From Symsagittifera roscoffensis (Eukaryota > Xenacoelomorpha > Acoela > Convolutidae): DNA of 64,000 nt. The notes beneath the pieces are model-generated. The model saw only the letters and a list, made by a program, of their open reading frames with translations, was not told where the DNA came from and searched no databases. Positions 10,114 to 17,667 of the stretch are shown here, piece by piece (the first letter of the stretch is position 1; every line of letters begins with the position of its first letter). Position numbers and translations under genes: made by a program. The stretch spans positions 78,501,396 through 78,565,395 of the forward strand of contig NC_087065.1 of NCBI RefSeq assembly GCF_963678635.1, in the 5' to 3' direction.

Positions 10114-11715
10114 TCATCTCGCACTCTTCGCCTTGGAGGTGCCACACCCTGAAGTACTTGATACGGCAAACTGTCTCAACAGTTCTTCTTCATCATCGGA
10201 GCTAATCACGATTTCCTCCCAAGCCTTCAGCTGTTCATAGGATCGCATCCATTCTCTTTGCTCCTGCAACCTCTTTGCCTGGTTGGGTAGTGCCTTCACC
10301 CTAGATTCCCGGCTCAAGCAAAAGGAGTTGTGCAGGCTCAAGCTCACGTTCTTCGCCAGGTCCTCCTCTAGTATCAATTCCCTCGCTTTGGTATTGTCTC
10401 TAGACATCTTTCTTACTCTCTTCCATCCTGTCGTGATCGCATTTCGGTGGGTCAACAGGGGTCTGTTGAAAGCTTCTGGCCCAATCTCGGCCTGGAACTG
10501 TCGATACTCCTTTTGATGCTTTCTCATGTGATCTTTCGTTGTCATGTACAACCAAGACGTCAGTGTCGCCCGAAACCATGGATAGTACCTCAAACGGCTC
10601 CATATGTGTCTGACTTCCGTCGGTATGGCGAATACTTTGCACGCAGTCTCAAACAACTCGAGTCTCCTGCTGTAGTCTATCGCGTATATTGACTCAGCCG
10701 TTGGCGTCGTTGCTTCCCGATACTTCGTCACATTCTCTTCTATCCATCTCAGAGCCAACATCGTACTCACTACTAAGAGCGTCACCTTCTGCCGGTGATC
10801 CGGTAGTCCGATCGACCGAATTTCTTCCATATCCCACACCAGGCAAAGGTTCTTGTGATCTGGATACCACACCGTTTGTGCCAAACAGTGGCATGGGCAT
10901 TCTCCATGGGTGATCTCAATGCTCCTGAGGTTACGCTCCCCCGAGGCTTCCAAGAGAGGCTCAAGCTCTATCATTTTCTCATGCATCGTGTCATTATCTT
11001 CCATGTTTGGAGCACCTCCCACAGGTTTTCCGATCACGTTTTGTCTCTCGTGATCGCTTGTGTTCTCACTCTCCAACTTCAAAAGTTCTTCTCCCCAGAT
11101 TTCACTCAAGTCATCTCTCAATTCTTTTGGTACTGTCCCTCTGATTTTTCTCAACAACTTGTGCGAGTGATGCGATATCCGAGCCAACCTCACGCACTTG
11201 GGCACTGAGAAGGCCTTGTCCACCAGTACTCTCTGGCTGGATGCTTCCACCATCGCTATGTGCAGTGGGTAGTGGCTTCCGCACAAGTTGGCCATCACTG
11301 ACCCTATCATGGATTTTGCGTTCAATGGCAGGCCATAAGCTTCGCTCATGGGAAACCCCATTTCCGCCTCGAGACCCACCTTCCAGCTCCGGATGTGTTT
11401 TTGAGTCACCTGCAACACCCCAGGCCATGATTCTACGCTCAACGCCGTCACTAAATGGTGTTCAGACTCTAGTCTTTCCAGTGACTGCAGACTACACATT
11501 CTCGAGAAGAATCCGAGAGCTGTTGCTATGTTCACCGTAGTTCTCGCGTAACACTCCGCTACTATTTGCACTTCACTTTTCTCCCTTTCCGTGATGTCTT
11601 CAAACCAAGTGACCAGGTCTTCCTTTTGAAAGGACAGTATCCTGACACATGACCGTCCATCGCAGGTGTGCTCTCCGTACCCACACGTCGAATCCAGACA
11701 GCTACCCGGCTCCAT
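10114..11715 (-). CDS. Accessory ORF 3' of pol (533 aa), function unknown
   Basis: It lies after integrase, where some Ty3 elements carry an envelope gene. The protein does not look like an envelope: I see no signal peptide, no convincing transmembrane anchor and no fusion peptide. It starts MEPGSCLDSTCGYGEHTCDG, with four cysteines in a CX4CX6CX4C arrangement (residues 6-23) that could bind a metal or form disulphides. The middle is mixed alpha/beta, and the end is acidic (SSDDEEELLRQF). The ORF overlaps the preceding 151-aa ORF by 154 bp in a different frame, and its own frame is open for about 50 bases upstream of the ATG. It may be the C-terminal part of one protein made by a -1 shift from that ORF, or of one broken by an indel. 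It is preserved over 533 codons, so it was recently under selection. Confidence 0.75.
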   Translation of the reverse strand: MEPGSCLDSTCGYGEHTCDGRSCVRILSFQKEDLVTWFEDITEREKSEVQIVAECYARTTVNIATALGFFSRMCSLQSLERLESEHHLVTALSVESWPGVLQVTQKHIRSWKVGLEAEMGFPMSEAYGLPLNAKSMIGSVMANLCGSHYPLHIAMVEASSQRVLVDKAFSVPKCVRLARISHHSHKLLRKIRGTVPKELRDDLSEIWGEELLKLESENTSDHERQNVIGKPVGGAPNMEDNDTMHEKMIELEPLLEASGERNLRSIEITHGECPCHCLAQTVWYPDHKNLCLVWDMEEIRSIGLPDHRQKVTLLVVSTMLALRWIEENVTKYREATTPTAESIYAIDYSRRLELFETACKVFAIPTEVRHIWSRLRYYPWFRATLTSWLYMTTKDHMRKHQKEYRQFQAEIGPEAFNRPLLTHRNAITTGWKRVRKMSRDNTKARELILEEDLAKNVSLSLHNSFCLSRESRVKALPNQAKRLQEQREWMRSYEQLKAWEEIVISSDDEEELLRQFAVSSTSGCGTSKAKSAR

Positions 11716-12017
11716 CTTCTTTGCTGACCCGAGCTTGCTCGTCTTTTCAAGATGATCGTTGAGACTCTTTTTTCCACGGTTTTACTTCCGCTCGCTCTCT
11801 GGTGGCATGCCAAGATGGTACTATCAGACATCATTGACATTATCCATCTCAAGAAACATGTGGCATCCTTCCTCCTAGCCAGGCTCAAGCCTGAATTGTC
11901 CCTGGCCACGTGTTGCATCAATGCTTGATACACATCTAGCTTTTTGCTTCCCAACTTCAGCCTATCATACGAGGTCAATGTCTCCAACTCTATTCCCACC
12001 AGACTCCAGGTGAACAT
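11562..12017 (-). CDS. Accessory ORF N-terminal part (151 aa), function unknown
   Basis: It starts at ATG 12017, about 110 bp after the integrase stop. The first hundred residues (MFTWSLVGIELETLTSYDRL onward, with LDVYQALMQHVARDNSG) read like a real folded protein. The last 45 or so are Arg/Ser/Trp-rich and overlap the 533-aa ORF, so they look like an out-of-frame tail. A -1 shift near the GGAAAAAAG run at about 11770 would connect the two. No known domain is recognised. It most likely encodes the beginning of the same accessory protein as 10114-11715. Confidence 0.55.
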   Translation of the reverse strand: MFTWSLVGIELETLTSYDRLKLGSKKLDVYQALMQHVARDNSGLSLARRKDATCFLRWIMSMMSDSTILACHQRASGSKTVEKRVSTIILKRRASSGQQRRWSRVAVWIRRVGTESTPAMDGHVSGYCPFKRKTWSLGLKTSRKGRKVKCK

Positions 12018-12125
12018 TAATTGTCATGCCAATCACGTCTTAAGATCCCTTTACCTGTGCCGCACCCCAGTACCTAACTCAAGATTCCTCCCTCACACCC
12101 AACTCGAGACCCCCGTGTCCCCAAC

Positions 12126-14348
12126 TCAGGCGATGCTCAAGTAGTATTTTTTGTGCAGATACACCATTATCTCAGTTTCTGCAAAGACTACATGTAGGAT
12201 AGCGTACAATTCCCTCGAGCTCAGTTTGCCCCTGTTCGGGTCATACACCGGCATTGAGACCTTCGTTATTCCTCTTTCAGTCATGAAGTCTCGTAGTCTT
12301 GTTAGTGCCAACATCACGTGTTCGGGATCAATTGTGTTCCTGTCATTGACCCTCGTCACTAGGAAGCACAGATATTTGCCAGGGACTTGTGCTACTGATG
12401 GTGGAAGCGCTGCCATCCCTCCTAGTCCTGGTCTCTGTCTGAACAGAAACTCCACTTTCTGGTACTCTCTTCTGAAGTCAGCTTCCAATCTTGATTTAAA
12501 ACTCATGTCCGCCGTGATGCAGATCGCGCTAGTCCTGTTTGACGTTATCATGATGTTTTCCGAGTACTCATTGGGTATTTCAAATTTCGTTTTGAAATTC
12601 CGACCTATGGTAGGCTCTGGCTCTTCTTCTTCCAGTTCCAATTTGCTTGTTTCACTCACTTCCTTGAGTTTCTTTATCATCAAATTTTCGGTGTGGGTAA
12701 GTCCTACCCCCACTCCCCGGACAAAAATATTTATCGACGTCCCCGTCGATGTTGTCGGGTCTGAATTGTCCTGAGGAATGTCCAGTGGCCTGTCTGTTGC
12801 CGTCCAACCGAAAAGAGGGTCCTCTGTCTTCATGTAATTTGCCGCTGATACATCGACTTGTTGAATGCTTTGTCCTTCGTGGCTCTCGTCTTTGACATCG
12901 CGCATCCACTCTAGTATCCTCAAGTTCGTGTTCTCCCTCCTCTCTATCTCACTCTGCTCGAGATCCGCCTCTAATTCCGGCGTCGAGTGGTCTTCCTGCG
13001 GATAGTGTCCACCATCGTCAATGACCTGCCATTCCTCTCCGGCTTCCAGTTCGCCTGCGCTCAGTAGTTCCTCGCCCAATTTGTCTGGCTGTATCTTATC
13101 GATCAAGAAGTCATCCCCGTACCTGTTGTACCTCATGCCGGTGCGTTTATGATTGCCAGTCCTGGTTTCCGGTGGTGTCGGTCGATCCGGCTCCATCCAC
13201 TTCGGCACCTCATCTTGCTCCGGGTCGTTCCAGTCTTCTTCTACAAATGATCCTGCATCAGACTCCCCTCCTATCTTTTCGTTGTCGTCCAAACTCAAGT
13301 TCTCATTACCATCATTTTTCTCTCTGGTGCCTTTTTCATTCACTTCACACGCTGGCTCTACCACCAGGTACTCAAGACCCTCCATGTCCTTCGGTATGCA
13401 CCAATCCTCTGGGGACGGGACGTGAGGCTTCAGATTTTCATAATGTGCCGCTCGCCCAGTACTCAAGCGATAGAACCGTCCTTGTTGATGAACCTCCGTT
13501 ATCATGAATGGTCCCCTCCACTTCTTGAGTAGTTTCTTTGTTCCCTTGGGCGGTATGACATTTTGGAAGACCCACACGTATTGGCCCACTTCATATGGCT
13601 TTGCTCGTAATATTTTTTTGTCATATTTCCTGCGTTCCCTCATTTGCGCTTGCGCCGTGTTCCTCCTGCATAGCTCGTTCAACTCCTGTTGTCTTTTGAT
13701 CGCTTCTTTCACGTATGCCTGAGGTGACGTCCTTTTCCCTTCGTATTCCGGGTAAAAGAATGTCAGAGGCATTGCTCTCTCCCTGCCCGTCAACACCATG
13801 AAAGGACTGATGCCCGTCGTTGAGTGCTGTGTACTGTTGTAGGCTCCTACTACCTGTGGCAGATATTTGTCCCAGTCCGTCATGTATCTTGAGCAGTACA
13901 CCCTTAACATGTTGACCAGTGTCCTGTTCTGTCTCTCTACCAACCCATTGGTCTGTGGATGATAGGTCGTCGAGTGTGCTTGAGCAATGTGCGATGTCTT
14001 CATCAATTCTTTTGTCAAGTCCCCCACGAAAGCTTTGCCGTTGTCCGACTGGAAAGTCATTGAACAACCATACCGCGATATCCAATGCGTTATCAGATGA
14101 TCACATGTCTCTTCGGCCGAGGCTGTCTGGCACGGAACCGCTTCCGTCAACTTTGTGAAGTGATCTATTATAACCAGTATCTGGTTATATCCCGACTCTG
14201 TCATGCAGATTTTTTGATGGTCTATCTGCACCACTTCATTGAACTCTGAGCTCTCAACGGACTTGAGGGGAAACTTCATCTTCCTTGGGTCTTTTACCTG
14301 GAGACATGCCAGGCAGGCATTCACCCATCTCTCGCAAGCTTTTCTCAT
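12126..14348 (-). CDS. pol: Integrase with a C-terminal macro-domain-like extension (740 aa)
   Basis: Retroviral-type integrase, which inserts the cDNA into host DNA in the nucleus. The frame begins inside the zinc-binding region: C12 and C15 (NACLACLQ) are the two cysteines of HHCC. The catalytic core has D43 (VVQIDHQ), D102 (FQSDNGKAF) and E138 (NGLVERQNRT), an exact D,D35E spacing. A GPF-type module follows (LKKWRGPFMITEV, about residues 305-320). Then comes an acidic, Pro/Asp-rich linker (about 340-575). Residues about 590-735 form a separate domain: YLCFLVTR, a helix ALTRLRDFMTERG, the strand ITKVSMPVYD, a helix ELYAILHVVFAE and the strand TEIMVYLH. That order resembles the macro fold of TARG1/OARD1-type ADP-ribose-binding proteins. 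The ATG is not a natural start: the frame is open upstream of it towards the RNase H ORF, so this is the downstream part of Pol separated by a frameshift. Confidence 0.9.
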   Translation of the reverse strand: MRKACERWVNACLACLQVKDPRKMKFPLKSVESSEFNEVVQIDHQKICMTESGYNQILVIIDHFTKLTEAVPCQTASAEETCDHLITHWISRYGCSMTFQSDNGKAFVGDLTKELMKTSHIAQAHSTTYHPQTNGLVERQNRTLVNMLRVYCSRYMTDWDKYLPQVVGAYNSTQHSTTGISPFMVLTGRERAMPLTFFYPEYEGKRTSPQAYVKEAIKRQQELNELCRRNTAQAQMRERRKYDKKILRAKPYEVGQYVWVFQNVIPPKGTKKLLKKWRGPFMITEVHQQGRFYRLSTGRAAHYENLKPHVPSPEDWCIPKDMEGLEYLVVEPACEVNEKGTREKNDGNENLSLDDNEKIGGESDAGSFVEEDWNDPEQDEVPKWMEPDRPTPPETRTGNHKRTGMRYNRYGDDFLIDKIQPDKLGEELLSAGELEAGEEWQVIDDGGHYPQEDHSTPELEADLEQSEIERRENTNLRILEWMRDVKDESHEGQSIQQVDVSAANYMKTEDPLFGWTATDRPLDIPQDNSDPTTSTGTSINIFVRGVGVGLTHTENLMIKKLKEVSETSKLELEEEEPEPTIGRNFKTKFEIPNEYSENIMITSNRTSAICITADMSFKSRLEADFRREYQKVEFLFRQRPGLGGMAALPPSVAQVPGKYLCFLVTRVNDRNTIDPEHVMLALTRLRDFMTERGITKVSMPVYDPNRGKLSSRELYAILHVVFAETEIMVYLHKKYYLSIA

Positions 14349-14392
14349 TCCTGGCCAAACAAACCTGTGAAGTATCCTTTGTTGTACTTTGT

Positions 14393-16063
14393 CTATCCCA
14401 TCTGGTCGTGTGATCTGAAAAGCACCTCCGTCTGGTACAATTGTGGTAGTATGATAAGGTTGTGTTTGTGTAATATCTTTTCCTCATCTCTCCTCTTGCA
14501 CGCTACCACCCCATCAGCTGTGTGATAAAGTAAGTATTTCTTTTCTTTATAGAACTGGCTCAAGATCTTGTAGCTGTCTTCCTCAAGTTCCCCCTTCTCC
14601 TTGACCCCCGACTGGATCCATTTGGAGAGGTTACTTGTCATTTTGTTATTTTTCTGGGCTCTTATTAGGTCTGACAGCCTATATCTCGCCTTGACTTGCT
14701 CCTTTAGCGCCATGATCTGTCCATTCATCTCACCAGGGTTGTGGATGTCATCACTCAGTTTCACGCATATCATCTTTTTCACGATTTTCATATCATCTTC
14801 TGGCACCAGATTCGTTCTGATGTTTGAGTTGCATGATAGTTCCCTGAATGGTTTCCTTGCAACCGCAATTTTCTCAAGTTCCTCACCACCTCGCATCTCC
14901 TGTATGTCCATGTTGTATGTTCCTGAAGATGGATCCGTCTGTAACTCCCTGTCGTGGTGCCTTGTCTTCTCTTCCGCCAATATCATGCACAGACTGTCTT
15001 GATTTTCGCTGCTCTCATCCGAGTCTTCATCCCATCCTTCACGCTCCCCGGACAATTTTCCTTCTCCGGTTCCTTCTTCCGTGAACCTGGAACACTCCCC
15101 GGACTCTTGACCCAATCCCAGGTGTTCAGTATCTTCTTTGAACGTCACTTTCTTTTTCCTAACCTTGGTCTGCTCCAGAATGTCTTCGGGGATTTTGTCA
15201 ACTAGTGACCGCACGACATCTTTGCTGTCAGTGACGCTTCCTCTTGATGAGTTAGTATCGTTCACTGTCTCTTTTCTCCGAAGTATAGTGACTTCCGGTT
15301 CCTCTTTACCCTTCTCGTGGATCACGGGCTTATCATCTGATAGTTTCTCGAGCAACCTCATGAAGTCATCATCTATCTGTGCAGTTCCTGCTTCCACCTG
15401 GTTAAGATCATAGCCTTTTGCCTTGAGCGTCTCCTTCACGATCTTCGACTTGAGTATAATCTCAATCGGAATTCTCTTGCTATTCTTCAAGATGGTCTTC
15501 TCTGGAAGCTCTTTAGGCAATTCAGGATGATCTTCTATCGGTTTGCCTGACTTGTCCAGCCATCTCGTGAGTGGAAGATTGTCGTACGTTTCCTTGTCCA
15601 TGAAGGAGAAGCCATCTTTGATTTCAGGTCTGTCTGCCTCTCTTTGCTCTTGTCTCTCATAGAACTCCGTCTTCTTACTCAAGCTGTCGGCATTCTGATG
15701 TTTATCTCGTGTTCTATGCTCAATTAGCATGTTGTATCCATCCAGGCGAACTATCCACCTCCCAATGTAACTTTGGTCCATTGAGTACGTTTTCAGCCAG
15801 CTCAGTGCTCGATTGTCGACTCGCAACTTGAATGGCTCACTGCCCAGGTATGCCCTGTATTTCTCGACAAAGGTAACCACCGCAAACATCTCTGCTTTTG
15901 GTGCTCCGTACTTCATTTCCGTGTCACTCAGGACTTTGCTCCCGTACGCTATTGGTCTCAAGACTGTCTTCCCATTCCATTCTTGTTCTTGGTGGAGAAT
16001 CCCAGAAATCGCGACTACCGACGCATCCGTGTCCAGCACGTACATCCCTTTCTCAGTCGGCAT
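14393..16063 (-). CDS. pol: Ribonuclease H domain and long Pol linker (556 aa)
   Basis: It is in the same frame as the RT ORF and separated from it by one TGA (16082-16084). The RNase H domain of Ty3 Pol degrades the RNA strand after cDNA synthesis. Residues 1-140 hold the acidic catalytic set: D11/D13 (VLDTDAS), E58 (APKAEMF), D83 (RVDNRAL) and D126 (HQNADSLSK). From about 140 to 450 there is an unusually long, charged, probably disordered linker, including RKKKVTFKEDTE at 302-313. The last 100 residues lead into the integrase zinc domain: LFRSHDQMG supplies the first histidine, then TAG ends the frame. The ATG at 16063 is only the first Met after the TGA. Confidence 0.9.
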   Translation of the reverse strand: MPTEKGMYVLDTDASVVAISGILHQEQEWNGKTVLRPIAYGSKVLSDTEMKYGAPKAEMFAVVTFVEKYRAYLGSEPFKLRVDNRALSWLKTYSMDQSYIGRWIVRLDGYNMLIEHRTRDKHQNADSLSKKTEFYERQEQREADRPEIKDGFSFMDKETYDNLPLTRWLDKSGKPIEDHPELPKELPEKTILKNSKRIPIEIILKSKIVKETLKAKGYDLNQVEAGTAQIDDDFMRLLEKLSDDKPVIHEKGKEEPEVTILRRKETVNDTNSSRGSVTDSKDVVRSLVDKIPEDILEQTKVRKKKVTFKEDTEHLGLGQESGECSRFTEEGTGEGKLSGEREGWDEDSDESSENQDSLCMILAEEKTRHHDRELQTDPSSGTYNMDIQEMRGGEELEKIAVARKPFRELSCNSNIRTNLVPEDDMKIVKKMICVKLSDDIHNPGEMNGQIMALKEQVKARYRLSDLIRAQKNNKMTSNLSKWIQSGVKEKGELEEDSYKILSQFYKEKKYLLYHTADGVVACKRRDEEKILHKHNLIILPQLYQTEVLFRSHDQMG

Positions 16064-16081
16064 ACCCAGTACTGGTGCCTC

Positions 16082-17659
16082 TCATAGCTCTTTCTTTATT
16101 CTCTGGAATGACTCTTCTGCTGCGTTGTTCCACGTGAACTTCTTGCCCTTGTGTCTCATTAATTGTTGCATCGGGTATACCTTTTCTGCATAGCCTTTGA
16201 TGAACTCTCTATAATAGTTAGCGAAACCCAGGAAGCTCATCAACTGATGCTCTGTCTTCGGTGATTTCCAGGTCAGGACTGCTTCCACGGCGTCCGTATC
16301 AGGTCTAATGCCGTGCTTGTCTACCATCCTGCCCAAGTATTTTATTGAGTCCTTGAGTATCTCGCACTTTGATGGTTTACACTTTAGCCCCGACCTCTTC
16401 ATGCATGCAAACACTTCGTCAAGTCTCTCAATGTGGTCTTCCAGTGTTGGCGTCGCTATTACCACGTCATCCACGTAGCACATTACCAGGTTGCCATACT
16501 TCTTCGTTACGCCTATCAGCGCGTGTGCCATCAACCGCTGAAACGTGGCTGTGGCATTGCAAAGTCCAAACGGCATCCGTTTCCATTGAAACAGACCCAA
16601 CTCGCAGGCAAACCCTGTCTTGTTCCTGTCCTGCTTCCTTAGTGGTACTTGCCAAAAGGCCGAGCCTAAATCAAGAGTCGTAAAAAATTTTGCATCACCT
16701 AACGTCGAGAGGCTCTCATCAATCCTAGGTATGGGATAGGCATCCTTCACCGTGACGGAGTTCAGGTATCGAAAGTCACAACAAAACCTTAACTGGTCGC
16801 CTTTCTTTTTGGCCATCACTACTCCACACGCCCACGGTGACTTGGATGGTTCTATCATGTCATACTCTAGTAACGTCTCGATCTCTTTTCTACACGCGTC
16901 CGATTTGTGTGGGGTCATGCGCCTCGCCCCCTCCCTGTGTTGTACCGCGTTTTCCTCAAGTTCTATTTCATGCTCAACGAAATTACAACACCCGATATCC
17001 GCCTTATGCCTCGAAAAAACTTCCTCGTTCCGCTCTAGTACGTCCTTGATGGCTTCGAGCTGTTCATCTTTCAGTTTGCCCCTCAAATGTTCAATCTCCG
17101 GCAGAACCGGTTTATCAGTTTGCATTTCATCTAGTGTGGGTCGCTCTGGAAAGTTCGAACAGCTCGACAGCCCATCGTCCGTTTCTGACTTAAGTGATTT
17201 AATAAGACCTGAAGAATCTTTTATTTTCTGCAATCGTCTCAAGATACAAATTTTGTCCCTGTGATTGGGACAATCAACAACTTCATTTTGTTTTGAGTTC
17301 TCAATCGTTTCATATCGAGTTTTAACCGGTAAAGCATATCCCAGTTTCCTCCCTCTCTGTATCGTGATCGGTATATCAAGGGTATTCAACAAGACACTGA
17401 CGCAGAGGCCGCTCTTCGTTATCGAGAATGATCTTCCTAAAACAGCAACACTTTGACTATTAGGATTTGGAACTATACACACTTGCTTGTTGTCACTTAG
17501 TTCATTGTAATTTTTCATTCTCAAGCTTACGATTGCCGCTTCATTAGCTTTTAGCCTCACCCTCCTACTCAAGAATACCGGTGCTTTGTTTTCATTTGCC
17601 ATTATTAAATTTACCAGTTTGATTGCGTACCTCCTATCCGGGTTCCGTATCCTGGACAT
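16082..17659 (-). CDS. pol: Reverse transcriptase (525 aa), ended by an in-frame TGA
   Basis: RNA-dependent DNA polymerase of the Ty3/gypsy type. Residues 1-150 form a domain after protease. The RT fingers/palm run from about 225: CGVVMAKKKGDQLRFCCDFR, motif A TTLDLGSAFWQVPL (D330), KRMPFGLCNATATFQ, and the catalytic YVDD at 395-398 in LVMCYVDDVVIA. The thumb/connection follows with FLGFANYYREFIKGYA. The frame stops at TGA 16082-16084, and the RNase H sequence resumes in the same frame at the next codon. The start is uncertain: the frame is open for some 20 bases upstream of the ATG and joins the Gag-protease frame through a -1 shift within about 10 bases. Confidence 0.95.
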   Translation of the reverse strand: MSRIRNPDRRYAIKLVNLIMANENKAPVFLSRRVRLKANEAAIVSLRMKNYNELSDNKQVCIVPNPNSQSVAVLGRSFSITKSGLCVSVLLNTLDIPITIQRGRKLGYALPVKTRYETIENSKQNEVVDCPNHRDKICILRRLQKIKDSSGLIKSLKSETDDGLSSCSNFPERPTLDEMQTDKPVLPEIEHLRGKLKDEQLEAIKDVLERNEEVFSRHKADIGCCNFVEHEIELEENAVQHREGARRMTPHKSDACRKEIETLLEYDMIEPSKSPWACGVVMAKKKGDQLRFCCDFRYLNSVTVKDAYPIPRIDESLSTLGDAKFFTTLDLGSAFWQVPLRKQDRNKTGFACELGLFQWKRMPFGLCNATATFQRLMAHALIGVTKKYGNLVMCYVDDVVIATPTLEDHIERLDEVFACMKRSGLKCKPSKCEILKDSIKYLGRMVDKHGIRPDTDAVEAVLTWKSPKTEHQLMSFLGFANYYREFIKGYAEKVYPMQQLMRHKGKKFTWNNAAEESFQRIKKEL

Positions 17660-17667
17660 TGCGTTAT

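Noticed and set aside
9582-10205. 207-codon plus-strand frame at the LTR/3' UTR border
   Set aside because: It spans the LTR boundary and the 3' UTR antisense to the element; no domain and low-complexity composition.
10114-11715. Envelope gene of an errantivirus-type element
   Set aside because: No signal peptide, fusion peptide or transmembrane anchor is visible in the translation.
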